A stretch of 64,000 bases of DNA, taken from the NCBI GenBank assembly GCA_024282035.1, contig JAMWZR010000004.1, positions 39,553 through 103,552 of the forward strand. Reading direction: 5' to 3'. Origin of the DNA: Nitrosomonas sp. (lineage in GTDB: Bacteria > Pseudomonadota > Gammaproteobacteria > Burkholderiales > Nitrosomonadaceae). Positions within the stretch are counted from its first letter, which is position 1. Each line of letters starts with the position of its first letter. Positions 47,397 through 56,361 of this stretch are shown piece after piece. The notes beneath the pieces are model-generated. The model did not search any database, had not been told where the DNA came from, and saw nothing but the letters and a program-made list of their open reading frames with translations. The translations under genes were made by a program, and so were the position numbers.

Positions 47397-49100
47397 TCAT
47401 GACGATCGGCGCATGGCTCCGCTGACGTCGGTCAATTCGCTGCCTTTGCTGATGGATTCCATGATTGCCGCAGGGATGGGTAGTTTCAACAGACGGTACA
47501 GATTCATCAGGTTTTGCCTAAATAACCGGTCAAAACTGGCGACCGAGTGGGCCGGATTGTAATCGCCAAACCACCAGAACCAATCTGAGCTTTCACACGA
47601 TGCCAATTGCCGGCTGGCTTCGACTTTTTCTTCCTCATTGAGCCGGTCGCTTTGCATGACCAAGTCATAACTGTGCTTTGCAGCACATAACATATCCCAG
47701 GCACAATTTTTTTCGCGATCGCCAATCCAGGTAGAAAACGTTCCATAAACCCAACTGCCGGCGGTCAGGGTCGACAATGTCGACACCTGATCGGGATGGT
47801 TCATTGCGGCAATGTAGTCGTGATACGTGGTGGTACGGATGAATGGGTGATCATCCAGCAGCGTGTAGAGATCGTCGAGGAAATAGTAGCCATTGTAGGG
47901 ATACGATTCCCATGCGTTTTCACCATCGAGTATGACGCTGACGACGGGATTTTCATCTGCCGGGGTACTGTGATAGATGCGCTCCAGGGTGTGAATGAAA
48001 TTTTCCGCAGCATCACGGCCAAACCAACGGGAATATTCGAAACCGATCAGATCGGACAACTGATCATCACGAAAGAAGCAGACGACCGACTCGGCTTCGC
48101 CGCTGACCCGGTACGGGCGATACAGATAATGATTGCGGTCCAATAAAGGTTTGTGTGGATTGGAAGCGCGCAAACTGTTGACCAGGACACCTTCACCACT
48201 GGCGCTCCACTGACAATGCTGATCGGCCATGATTTTCAGCATTGGTGTGGATAAGGCGCCTTCGGCTGGCCAAATACCACTGGGTTTTTCGTGAAAGCGT
48301 TGTTCATGACTCGAAATTGCCGAATCCAGATGGTACGCAACGCGACTGCGTCCTCCCGGGTATTGGCTATGCATCGGTAGCGCGACATCCGGTTGACTGT
48401 CGGAGGCGGAAGCAAAGTCGATCAGCAAGGGTGACAAAGGGTGATAGTGTGGTGTCGTAGAAATTTCAATCTGCCCGGATTCGGCAAGCTTGCGATAGCG
48501 TGGGATGAGCTGCTGGATCAGTTCCCCGATGAGGTCGAATAATTGCAGCCGGTCGGCAAAGGAAAAGCCCTCGCTCTTGGCCATCAGTTGCATGATGAAT
48601 TCATTGTTGCGGCGAACGCTTTCGCCCATCCAGGCCAGGTGATACCACACCAGCAGGTCAGCCAGGTATTGACCGGAAAAATAGGATAATTCGCTTTCGT
48701 TATGCTTATTCAGCAAGTTGTACAGCTCATGCAAACGTTTGTATGCCGGGTAAGGCTGCAGCATGGTTTCGTGATTGCTCAGAAAACAGCTATCGAATAC
48801 ATACGATCGATCCTGGGGGTTGATGCGCTCCAGCTCCGGCGTAGCCAGCAGGCGAAGGAGTGGATTGCGTACCTGGCCCGTGGCATATTGCCGGGTGAAG
48901 TCTTCCAATTGATCGAGTAAAACCGGAACGAAATTGACGACCGCCTTGGTTTTGGGATGTGTTTCCAGATGGTGCGCCATGTCGGTATAGTCCTTGATGG
49001 CATGCAGATAGACCCATGGTAGTACGAATTCCTGGGTGACATAATCCCGGTAATCCGGCTGGTGCATGTGCCACAATAAAACAAGATTTAAGTGCTTCAT
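47397..49100 (-). CDS. GH57 glycoside hydrolase (alpha-amylase family)
   Basis: A 567-residue GH57 enzyme of a different subgroup from its neighbour. It opens LNLVLLWHMHQPDYRD, with the HQP motif. SGIWPAEGALS carries the nucleophile (Glu near 280) and VSVILDGENAWESYPYNG the acid/base Asp, near 392. SDWFWWFGDYNPAHSVASFDRLFR at the C-terminus is typical of the long bacterial GH57 alpha-amylase-like proteins found beside glg genes. No signal peptide is visible, so it acts in the cytoplasm. It sits between glgC and the other GH57 gene, so a role in glycogen turnover or primer formation is likely. Confidence 0.85.
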   Translation of the reverse strand: MKHLNLVLLWHMHQPDYRDYVTQEFVLPWVYLHAIKDYTDMAHHLETHPKTKAVVNFVPVLLDQLEDFTRQYATGQVRNPLLRLLATPELERINPQDRSYVFDSCFLSNHETMLQPYPAYKRLHELYNLLNKHNESELSYFSGQYLADLLVWYHLAWMGESVRRNNEFIMQLMAKSEGFSFADRLQLFDLIGELIQQLIPRYRKLAESGQIEISTTPHYHPLSPLLIDFASASDSQPDVALPMHSQYPGGRSRVAYHLDSAISSHEQRFHEKPSGIWPAEGALSTPMLKIMADQHCQWSASGEGVLVNSLRASNPHKPLLDRNHYLYRPYRVSGEAESVVCFFRDDQLSDLIGFEYSRWFGRDAAENFIHTLERIYHSTPADENPVVSVILDGENAWESYPYNGYYFLDDLYTLLDDHPFIRTTTYHDYIAAMNHPDQVSTLSTLTAGSWVYGTFSTWIGDREKNCAWDMLCAAKHSYDLVMQSDRLNEEEKVEASRQLASCESSDWFWWFGDYNPAHSVASFDRLFRQNLMNLYRLLKLPIPAAIMESISKGSELTDVSGAMRRSS

Positions 49101-49136
49101 GTTGAAAATGATTGTTTGCGGTTATAGTTGTTGTAG

Positions 49137-50438
49137 TTAAATGACCTTGTGAATTTTCTGGCCCAGCATTTCCGGGGTGATCAAGGTGATGCCACTGTCG
49201 GAAACATAAAATTTTTTGCGGTCGGCTGTGGTGTCATAACCGACGACCAGATTTTCCGGGATCACACACTGTTTTTCGACGACGACGCGCCGCAGCCGGG
49301 CATGTCGCCCGATCACGACATTGGGCAAGATGACGGAATCCTCCACGGTGCTGTAGCTATTGACCTTGACGTTGGAAAACAGCAGCGAACGGCGAACGGT
49401 GGCACCACTGATGATGCAGCCTCCCGAAACTGATGAATCCAGTGCCTGACCTCGTCTGTCTTCGTCATCGAATACGAATTTCGCAGGTGGCAACTGTTCC
49501 TGGTGTGTCCAGATGGGCCAATCGTCATCATACAAATTGAGCTGGGGGGTTACGGTGATCAGATCGATATTGGCTTCCCAGTAGGCATCAATGGTGCCGA
49601 CATCACGCCAGTAGGGAACACCGGAAGCCATGTTTACGCAGCTATGCAGAAAACGGTGTGCGAAAACTCGGTGCCGGGGTACGAGATAGGGAATCAGATC
49701 CTTGCCGAAATCATGCGACGAGTCATGGCATTGGTGATCGCGTATCAATTGCTGGTACAGGAAATCTGCGTTAAAAACATAGATGCCCATACTGACCAGT
49801 GCTTTGTCGCTCTGCCCGGGAATCGGCACCGGATGCAGGGGTTTTTCAGCAAAACTGGTGACTTGCCAGTCCGTGTTGACACCCATGACGCCAAAGGCGC
49901 TGGCTTCTTCGATCGGTGCTTCAAGGCAGGCCACGGTCATGTCAGCACCTTTTTCAACATGCTCGCTCAGCAATTTGCTGTAATCCATCTTGTAGATATG
50001 ATCACCACCCAGTATCAAAACATACCTGGTATTGTGGCGCTGCATGATGTCTATATTTTGAAAGACGGCGTCGGCAGTTCCTTGATACCATGTTTCCTCG
50101 GCAGTACGCTGTTGCGCTGGTAACAGTTCCACGAATTCCTTGAAGCGCCCATCGAGAAAACTCCAACCATGCTGAATATGACGGATCAGGCTTTGTGCCT
50201 TGTACTGCGTTACCACACCAATGCGCCGTACCCCGGAGTTGACACAGTTGGAAAGTGGAAAATCGATGATGCGGAACTTGCCACCGAAAGGAACGGCCGG
50301 TTTGGCGCGCCAATCCGTCAGTTGATGCAGACGGCTGCCACGTCCGCCGGCCAGTATCAATGCCAACGTATCATGTGCTACCTGATTGAGATAACGTGTG
50401 CTGGTTTTTTGTTCCGATTGTGATACGTTGTTGTACAT
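49137..50438 (-). CDS. glgC: Glucose-1-phosphate adenylyltransferase
   Basis: A 433-residue enzyme that makes ADP-glucose, the committed step of bacterial glycogen synthesis. [44 protein letters not shown] lies near residues 30-75. [13 protein letters not shown] and [13 protein letters not shown] follow. The C-terminal left-handed beta helix begins around [23 protein letters not shown]. The allosteric arginine/lysine pattern of fructose-1,6-bisphosphate-activated forms is near the N-terminus. A gaggg ribosome site precedes the ATG. It is the first gene of the minus-strand glg operon. Confidence 0.95.
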   Translation of the reverse strand: MYNNVSQSEQKTSTRYLNQVAHDTLALILAGGRGSRLHQLTDWRAKPAVPFGGKFRIIDFPLSNCVNSGVRRIGVVTQYKAQSLIRHIQHGWSFLDGRFKEFVELLPAQQRTAEETWYQGTADAVFQNIDIMQRHNTRYVLILGGDHIYKMDYSKLLSEHVEKGADMTVACLEAPIEEASAFGVMGVNTDWQVTSFAEKPLHPVPIPGQSDKALVSMGIYVFNADFLYQQLIRDHQCHDSSHDFGKDLIPYLVPRHRVFAHRFLHSCVNMASGVPYWRDVGTIDAYWEANIDLITVTPQLNLYDDDWPIWTHQEQLPPAKFVFDDEDRRGQALDSSVSGGCIISGATVRRSLLFSNVKVNSYSTVEDSVILPNVVIGRHARLRRVVVEKQCVIPENLVVGYDTTADRKKFYVSDSGITLITPEMLGQKIHKVI

Positions 50439-50506
50439 AGCGCTAAACCCTCGATCATGAGTTGGTTAAGTGGGCGGCATTATGGCATTTCTTTCGGCAT
50501 CCCTTT

Positions 50507-50544
50507 TAGTTTGATTGTCATGCGGTGCGTAGTTTGATTGTCAT
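50507..50544. repeat. Perfect 15-bp direct repeat between glgC and glgB
   Basis: TAGTTTGATTGTCAT occurs at 50507-50521 and again at 50530-50544, a 23-base period. It lies in the 178-base divergent gap, 37 bases upstream of the glgB -10. It looks like a pair of regulator sites serving one or both glg promoters. Confidence 0.7.
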
Positions 50545-50580
50545 CAAAATGTATGGGCATAAGCCATGATGCAGGCAGGT

Positions 50581-50586
50581 TATAAT
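50581..50586 (+). promoter_or_regulatory. Putative glgB -10 element without a recognisable -35
   Basis: A perfect TATAAT lies 30 bases before the glgB start codon. The sequence 16-18 bases upstream (cataag) does not resemble TTGACA and there is no TGn extension. Together with the two direct repeats just upstream this suggests an activator-dependent promoter. Confidence 0.5.
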
Positions 50587-50616
50587 TCATTGTATCTCAG
50601 TTAATCGTCTAATATT

Positions 50617-52806
50617 GTGACTACTACTGTCAATAAAAACTACCATGCAGCCTTGCTGCAAGCACGATTGCACGATCCGTTCTGCTTTCTGGGATTGCAC
50701 AAGGAGCAGGGGCGCTACGTGGTGCGTGTATTCCGCCCGCATGATCTGAACGTATGGCTCAAGACCGCCAGCGGTTTCGAACCCATGCGCCGCATTCATG
50801 ATCAGGGAATTTTCGAGTGGCATGGCGATATTGCGCCAGAACGGCCATGCCGCTTGCGCCTCGAGGAAAACAATTCGGCACCGCATCGCAAGGTGTACGA
50901 GATATACGATCCGTATGCGTTTTCACCGCAAATTTCTGATCATGATCTGTATTTGTTTCACGAAGGTAAATTGCAGCAGGCTTATCGCACCCTGGGTGCG
51001 CATGCTGTCACACATCATGACATACAGGGAATGCGTTTTGCGGTGTGGGCGCCGAATGCCGAGCGGGTTAGCGTAGTGGGGGACTTTAATCGCTGGGATG
51101 GCAGGATGCATCCGATGAAGGTTCATCCCGCCAGCGGTGTTTGGGAACTGTTCATTCCACAATTGCCGCCAGGTTCGCTGTACAAATTTGAAATTCGCAA
51201 TCGCGCCAGCGGCGAGATCCTGCTGAAGACGGATCCCTTTGCCAGTCACTACGAATTGCGCCCGCAAACTGCGGCCCTGACGCCGGTTATCAACGCATAC
51301 CAATGGCAGGACGAGGCCTGGATGACGAATCGCTCTCATTGGGACTGGCTGCATGCGCCATTGAACATTCTGGAAGTGCATGCCGGATCGTGGAAGCGAC
51401 ATGCCGATGGCCGTTTTTACACTTATCGTGAACTAGCTGGGCATCTGCTGCCCTATGTGCTGGAGATGGGTTACACCCATATCGAACTGATGCCTATTTC
51501 GGAGCATCCGCTGGATGAGTCCTGGGGGTATCAGACCACGGGTTATTTTGCCGTGACCAGCCGATACGGCACGGCCGATGATTTCCGGTTTTTCGTCGAC
51601 AGTTGCCATGCTGCAGGAGTGGGGGTGATTCTGGATTGGGTGCCTGCGCATTTTCCACAAGATACATTTGCGCTGGCGCGTTTCGATGGTACCGCACTGT
51701 ATGAACATGAAGATCCCCGTTTGGGTTTTCATCAGGATTGGGGTACGTACATTTTCAATTATGGGCGCAACGAGGTGAAATCCTTTTTGCTGTCCAGTGC
51801 GCATTACTGGCTTGCCGAGTTTCATCTGGATGGACTGCGTGTCGACGCGGTGGCGTCCATGCTGTATCTGGATTATTCGCGCAAGGAAGGTGAGTGGCTG
51901 CCAAACAAATACGGTGGTCGGGAAAACCTCGAAGCCATCGATTTTCTGCGCGATCTGAATGTCATGGTGCATGCCGAATTCCCGGGAGCGCTGACGCTGG
52001 CGGAAGAATCTACCGCCTGGCCCGGGGTATCAAGACCGACTTATGTCGGTGGTCTGGGATTTTCGATGAAGTGGAACATGGGTTGGATGCACGACAGCTT
52101 GTCTTACATGCGCCAGGACCCGGTTTATCGCCGCTATCATCATGAGCAGCTGACATTCAGTCAGTTGTATGCCTACACGGAAAATTTCGTGCTGCCGTTC
52201 TCGCATGACGAAGTCGTGCATGGCAAAGGTGCATTGTGGGACAAGATGCCGGGCGATGATTGGCAAAAATTTGCCAGTGTACGTTTGTTGCTGACTTTTC
52301 AACTGACCTGGCCGGGCAAGAAACTCAATTTCATGGGCAACGAATTTGCACAGAAACACGAATGGCGCGTCAACCATCAACTGGACTGGTATTTGCTGGA
52401 GTTACCGCAGCATGCGGGGGTTCGGGCCGCACTACATGATCTGAATCACTGTTACCGGAATATTCCTGCCCTGCATCAACTGGATTTTTCTCAGGAAGGC
52501 TTTCATTGGATCGATTGCCAGGATGCGGATCAATCCGCCATCAGCTTCATGCGTCGCGCCAAGGATGGCAGCCTGGTGCTGGTCGTTCTGAATTTTACCC
52601 CGGTGGTGCGTTGCCACTACCGCATTGGTGTTCCAGCGAGCGGCAGCTACCGCGAGATCTTCAACAGCGATTCCGCGTACTTCGGTGGTAGCAACGTCGG
52701 CAATCTGGGGCACATTACCAGTACAAATCAATCATGGATGGGATTTGCCGATTCGATAGAAATCACCTTACCACCGTTGGCGGGGCTGATTTTTACCTTG
52801 GTTTAG
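50617..52806 (+). CDS. glgB: 1,4-alpha-glucan (glycogen) branching enzyme
   Basis: A 729-residue GH13 enzyme that creates alpha-1,6 branches. An N1 domain ([22 protein letters not shown]) and a CBM48 domain ([24 protein letters not shown]) precede the barrel. Catalytic motifs are VDAVASMLY (nucleophile Asp near 410) and [14 protein letters not shown] (Glu near 463), with [10 protein letters not shown] carrying the transition-state residues. The start is GTG at 50617, because an in-frame TAA lies at 50602. There is no good ribosome binding site, so translation may be modest. It is divergent from the glgC operon. Confidence 0.95.
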   Translation: MTTTVNKNYHAALLQARLHDPFCFLGLHKEQGRYVVRVFRPHDLNVWLKTASGFEPMRRIHDQGIFEWHGDIAPERPCRLRLEENNSAPHRKVYEIYDPYAFSPQISDHDLYLFHEGKLQQAYRTLGAHAVTHHDIQGMRFAVWAPNAERVSVVGDFNRWDGRMHPMKVHPASGVWELFIPQLPPGSLYKFEIRNRASGEILLKTDPFASHYELRPQTAALTPVINAYQWQDEAWMTNRSHWDWLHAPLNILEVHAGSWKRHADGRFYTYRELAGHLLPYVLEMGYTHIELMPISEHPLDESWGYQTTGYFAVTSRYGTADDFRFFVDSCHAAGVGVILDWVPAHFPQDTFALARFDGTALYEHEDPRLGFHQDWGTYIFNYGRNEVKSFLLSSAHYWLAEFHLDGLRVDAVASMLYLDYSRKEGEWLPNKYGGRENLEAIDFLRDLNVMVHAEFPGALTLAEESTAWPGVSRPTYVGGLGFSMKWNMGWMHDSLSYMRQDPVYRRYHHEQLTFSQLYAYTENFVLPFSHDEVVHGKGALWDKMPGDDWQKFASVRLLLTFQLTWPGKKLNFMGNEFAQKHEWRVNHQLDWYLLELPQHAGVRAALHDLNHCYRNIPALHQLDFSQEGFHWIDCQDADQSAISFMRRAKDGSLVLVVLNFTPVVRCHYRIGVPASGSYREIFNSDSAYFGGSNVGNLGHITSTNQSWMGFADSIEITLPPLAGLIFTLV

Positions 52807-53005
52807 ATTACGTGGGGAATTGTGTAACGCATTGGTAACGATGGGGGCACGGAAGTTCCAATTGCGTCAGAAAGAGGTTGAATAATACCGTTCCACATGA
52901 AATACTTACAACTCATTTCAATCCGCCTCTCTGAAACAACTCCAAGTTTTCTTGCACTTTAGTCCGTAACGACGGCTTTTTGCCTATACGTTGAGGTGGT
53001 CAATC

Positions 53006-54133
53006 ATGGAGAATCCAGTGCATTACTTTACTTTTGTCAATCTTATTCTGCAGGACATGACTGGAAAGCGTGCTGTACGCGGAACAGCAGCCGAACATCT
53101 TCAGGCGGCCGAAGATTGGCTGAAGCGTGCGCATGATCGCCCGGGCGACGACGGTGTGAGCTACGGTTATTCCGTACGCGGTGGCTGGCGTGAATCCTAT
53201 CCCGAAACCTCAGGCTATATTGCGACGACCTTTTTTGACTTGGCCCGTTTGCGTAATGACGGAGATTACCATGAGCGAGCAGTGCGCATTGTCCGCTGGT
53301 TACTGAGTGTGCAAAATCCGGATGGTTCATTTGCTAACCCGCGATATGGAGATGATGGGATTGTGTTTGATACTGGCCAAGATTTGTTTGGCTTGGTACG
53401 TGCCTATGAAGATACTCGTGATCCAGCATTCAAAATCGGTGCGCAACGTGCGGCGAACTGGCTAGTCAGCGTGGCTGATAGCAATGGTCGTTGGAATCGC
53501 TATGAATTTCTGAATACTCCGCATGTGTACAATACCCGCACTGCGTGGGCCTTGTTGCGGATGAACCAGGTGGAATACAGCGCGGAGCGCGAACGGATTG
53601 CCCGTGCTAATCTAGATTGGGCGGTGAGCGAACAACAAGCAAATGGTTTTTTTGATAACTGTGCATTTGTATATGGCAACAATCCTTTTACACACACCAT
53701 TGCTTATGCTACTCGAGGTTTGCTGGAATCGGGTTTGTTGCTCGAAGACGCCAGCTATGTCAATGCGGCTCAGCGCTGCGCCGAAGCCGCTTTAAAACAC
53801 TTACGACCCAGCGGCTTCTTGCCCGGTGAAATTGCAGTCGATGGTTCGGCGACCGTGAACTATTGCTGCATTACCGGCAATTGCCAGTTTGCGATTGTAT
53901 GGGCTAGATTATTTGAACATACCGACGACAAGCGTTACCAGGAAGCTGCCATTCGTTCACTTGATTACGTGATGATTACGCAAGATATTCACACTAGCAA
54001 TTCCAATATTCGCGGGGCGATCCGCGGCTCCATGCCGATCTGGGGGCGTTATGCACCACTCAGTTATCCTAATTGGGCCGCCAAATTTTTTATTGATGCT
54101 CTGATGTTGCGCCAACAATGGGATAGAAGATGA
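53006..54133 (+). CDS. Alpha/alpha-toroid protein of a glycan locus, function unknown
   Basis: About 375 residues from the ATG at 53006, which has a gaggtg ribosome site seven bases upstream. The protein is helical throughout with repeating helix pairs and terpene-cyclase-like turn motifs. WLLSVQNPDGSFANPRYGDDGIVFDTGQ lies near residue 100, then WLVSVADSNGRWNR and NYCCITGNCQFAIVWARLF. This fits an (alpha/alpha)6 toroid as in prenyltransferase/squalene-cyclase-like or six-hairpin glycosidase proteins. No signal peptide is present. It overlaps the following WecG-type glycosyltransferase by four bases, so it probably processes or modifies a polysaccharide intermediate. I cannot name the substrate. 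Acidic DTGQD and WNRYEF-type clusters are candidates for the active site. Confidence 0.6.
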   Translation: MENPVHYFTFVNLILQDMTGKRAVRGTAAEHLQAAEDWLKRAHDRPGDDGVSYGYSVRGGWRESYPETSGYIATTFFDLARLRNDGDYHERAVRIVRWLLSVQNPDGSFANPRYGDDGIVFDTGQDLFGLVRAYEDTRDPAFKIGAQRAANWLVSVADSNGRWNRYEFLNTPHVYNTRTAWALLRMNQVEYSAERERIARANLDWAVSEQQANGFFDNCAFVYGNNPFTHTIAYATRGLLESGLLLEDASYVNAAQRCAEAALKHLRPSGFLPGEIAVDGSATVNYCCITGNCQFAIVWARLFEHTDDKRYQEAAIRSLDYVMITQDIHTSNSNIRGAIRGSMPIWGRYAPLSYPNWAAKFFIDALMLRQQWDRR

Positions 54134-54879
54134 AACGAGTGAGACTGCTTAATTGCGCGTTTGATCCACTTACCTTTTCGCAAACCGTCGATACCATCTT
54201 TACCGGTTTGCAACAAAAAAAGCGCGGTTGGTTGTGTACGGTGAATGTGGCTATTTTAATGATGATGCGTAGCAACCATCGCCTACAGCATTTTGTTGAT
54301 CGAGCCTCGTTGATCGTGGCTGATGGACAGCCACTAGTTTGGTTTGGCCCGCTATTCAATGCACAAATCCCTGAAAGGGTGACGGGGGTGGATTTGATCG
54401 GGGAACTGTGCGCCCGCGCTGCGCGTGATGGTGTTGGAGTGTATTTGCTCGGAGGTACGCAAGAAATTGTTGGTCGGGTCGCGCAGCGTTTACAAAGCGC
54501 AAATCCTACACTCAAGCTAACCTTTGCAGACGGCTATTTTGTTGCGTCGGAAGCTCCGGTTCGGGCAGCGGCGATTGCAGCAAGCGGTGCGCAGATTTTA
54601 CTCGTGGGCATGGGGGTGCCGCGCCAGGAAAAATTTATCGAAGAGCAATGGGATACACTTGGTGTGGGGATGGCGATTGGGGTCGGCGGTAGTTTCGATG
54701 TGCTTGCGGGTGTTCGTCAACGTGCCCCGCTCTGGGTACAAAAGATAGGGATGGAATGGTTTTATCGGCTGATTCAAGAACCCCGACGTTTATTTAAACG
54801 TTATCTGGTTACCAATAGCCAATTTTTAGCGCTTGTTTTGGTCCGTTTTTTACAAGTAATCCTAATGAGAAGAAACTGA
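54130..54879 (+). CDS. WecG/TagA/CpsF-family glycosyltransferase
   Basis: A 249-residue GT26 enzyme. TVNVAILMMMRSNHRLQHFVDRASLIVADGQPLVW contains the substrate region and the conserved D-G-Q-P. VGVYLLGGTQEIVGR and GAQILLVGMGVPRQEKFIEEQ follow, then IGVGGSFDVLAGVRQRAPLWVQKIGMEWFYRLIQEPRRLFKRYL. All are hallmark blocks. Family members transfer N-acetylmannosaminuronate or related sugars onto lipid-linked intermediates of surface polysaccharides. Only the toroid gene accompanies it, so the remainder of the pathway must lie elsewhere or be lost. Confidence 0.88.
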   Translation: MKRVRLLNCAFDPLTFSQTVDTIFTGLQQKKRGWLCTVNVAILMMMRSNHRLQHFVDRASLIVADGQPLVWFGPLFNAQIPERVTGVDLIGELCARAARDGVGVYLLGGTQEIVGRVAQRLQSANPTLKLTFADGYFVASEAPVRAAAIAASGAQILLVGMGVPRQEKFIEEQWDTLGVGMAIGVGGSFDVLAGVRQRAPLWVQKIGMEWFYRLIQEPRRLFKRYLVTNSQFLALVLVRFLQVILMRRN

Positions 54880-54906
54880 GTCGTATTCCAAACTGGTGAA
54901 GGAAAC

Positions 54907-55206
54907 TTAGGCTTTGTTTTTTGCGGCTATGTGGTCAAGGACTGGTGAATGTTTGCGTCAGGGTAACCGGCGTGATCTGCCACGAGATACCCGACTCGTC
55001 TTCTTGTACCAGCCGCAGTCGCTCTTCTGACTGACCTTACTGATGATCGCGTTCTAATAACAATCCTTTTCACTTGGAAAATCCCCGATTAATCAATGTG
55101 TCGCGCCGACTGCTCAATCTTGAGCGATCCGGGCGTAAAATTGTGTAGAACCTTCAGCATGCTTGCTATACCAGAGGTAACTCGTACTCTCTGCAATTTT
55201 GAACAT
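54907..55206 (-). pseudogene. Decayed PhnB/3-demethylubiquinone methyltransferase-like VOC gene
   Basis: Pieces of a PhnB-like VOC protein are readable in changing frames. An ATG at 55206, with a ggag site, opens a segment reading SYLWYSKHAEGSTQFYARI, which matches the family start (FLWF..QAEEA..FY). The frame then stops. Near 55035-55000 SDCGWYKK is readable, and after a one-base shift DESGISWQITPVTL, equal to the family C-terminal block CGWLKDKYGVSWQIVP. A further one-base shift gives SP/DHIAAKNKA and a stop at 54907. The central part is missing. The gene is therefore frameshifted at least three times and internally deleted. The rest of the 54880-55231 gap shows nothing else. Confidence 0.72.
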
Positions 55207-55231
55207 GTTCTATCTCCCTGAACTCTTCATG

Positions 55232-55885
55232 TTACTTGTGGCTAATTCTTTTTGTAAGGATATAGCCATCCAGATACTTTGTAAGCATCCTCGTTGCTTC
55301 GCGTGTGCAATCAAGAATTTCGATCCAACTAAGTTCAGGGAATTGGTAGTCCGCGGCGGAAAACTCAAAAGAAAATGACAATTCTTCTTTACTATGACTA
55401 GCTACGGGAGTGAAAACGTGAGAACGAGAGAAATGTATGTACCCGGATAAACTTTCATAGACTTTAGGCAACCATGGATAGTCTGCAGAATGGATCTTGA
55501 CTAAATGAGCATCCGTCAGCTTCAAGCCTTGCGAATCTTTGAGTTTGTCGATCCGACAGCCCCCAACTACTTTTAGCGCGAATTCATTGGGATTTTCAAC
55601 AAACCATGCAGCAGAAAAACGAAGTGCAGTATCGATATGGACTCGGAGAAGTGATCGGGCACAATCCATATTCCAAGAATTAACCATTTGAGAGATAGCG
55701 GCTGTGGTCGACAAATTTCGCTTAATCGCTCCATAAGCAAGCAAATCCAATCCAAATATTGGCATGTTGCTCTCGCCGAATAAGCACATGCCTGTACGAA
55801 GCATAGCGTCCCTATCTTTCTCTAATTGATCAAGTCTATCTCGAATATTTTTCCCATGCTCTCGCAATATCATCAAGCTATCCAA
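55232..55885 (-). CDS. Hypothetical protein, AT-rich, no recognised domain
   Basis: A 217-residue protein I do not recognise. It starts with a charged, possibly coiled-coil stretch (ILREHGKNIRDRLDQLEKDRDAML). A helical central part follows, with MVNSWNMDCARSLLRVHIDTALRF, then LPKVYESLSGYIHFSRSHVFTPVAS and a C-terminal helix (EATRMLTKYLDGYIL). There is no signal peptide or clear membrane helix. Helix patterns with YIHFS resemble proteins of unknown function often seen in genomic islands. Composition is more AT-rich than neighbouring genes, and it lies between a pseudogene and eroded DNA, so recent acquisition is likely. Confidence 0.6.
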   Translation of the reverse strand: MDSLMILREHGKNIRDRLDQLEKDRDAMLRTGMCLFGESNMPIFGLDLLAYGAIKRNLSTTAAISQMVNSWNMDCARSLLRVHIDTALRFSAAWFVENPNEFALKVVGGCRIDKLKDSQGLKLTDAHLVKIHSADYPWLPKVYESLSGYIHFSRSHVFTPVASHSKEELSFSFEFSAADYQFPELSWIEILDCTREATRMLTKYLDGYILTKRISHK

Positions 55886-56361
55886 TTACAGTCAGACATG
55901 TGGGTAATGTATAAATTACATTAGAAGAAATATTCATACTTTCAAAAATCACTGCTTTTCCAGATTAAAATCGGTTTAAGTTTCTGAACTTGAAAACTCC
56001 AATTCCCTGCCAAAATCCCTAGCTTGCGAAGCATGCCCCCCATCTGCCGCTTCATTCCATGAATCGAGTTAACTCGTACCATAATCCATTAGGCTCCTTA
56101 AAAAACGTCTAGAATGTTCGTTCCATCTTGCAGTTTTCATCTGCGAACATCACCTTGATTACAAGAACTAATCAGTTCATGCGATTTGGAGATTAATTCC
56201 TGCTGCCATTCGACAGGAATCGAGGTGCAACGTTTGCTTCAATCGGGTCGAAGATCTCCAATCAGTAAGTATTGGTTTTTTTCTTTACTTTTTCATATGA
56301 CAGAAAAGGGAAGTATTGCAGCTACAGATTAAAAATCTTTTAAATCTGAATTATTTAGGAA
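55886..56361. other. Eroded intergenic stretch with coding-like remnants
   Basis: These 476 bases hold no full gene. On minus a 46-codon frame (55942-56082) opens with ATG behind an aaggag site. Further upstream on minus (about 56145-56235) a 31-codon open stretch includes VEWQQELISKSHELISS, which looks like protein but has no start. A 12-bp perfect palindrome (CGAGTTAACTCG) lies at 56065-56076. I read this as remnants of lost genes at the edge of the accessory patch. Confidence 0.45.
55942..56082 (-). CDS. Possible 46-residue basic small protein
   Basis: ATG at 56082 with AAGGAG about 13 bases upstream. The 46-residue product is basic and hydrophobic (MKRQMGGMLRKLGILAGNW) and ends just inside the eroded region. 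It may be the C-terminal remnant of a larger gene. No homologue comes to mind. Confidence 0.2.
   Translation of the reverse strand: MVRVNSIHGMKRQMGGMLRKLGILAGNWSFQVQKLKPILIWKSSDF

Noticed and set aside
51433-51972. A 179-codon ORF antisense to glgB
   Set aside because: It lies opposite the GH13 catalytic domain. Codon pattern and composition are those of a shadow frame.
53006-56361. A mobile element carrying the accessory patch
   Set aside because: I looked for transposase or integrase motifs, terminal inverted repeats and target duplications and found none, so I describe it only as an accessory or eroded region.
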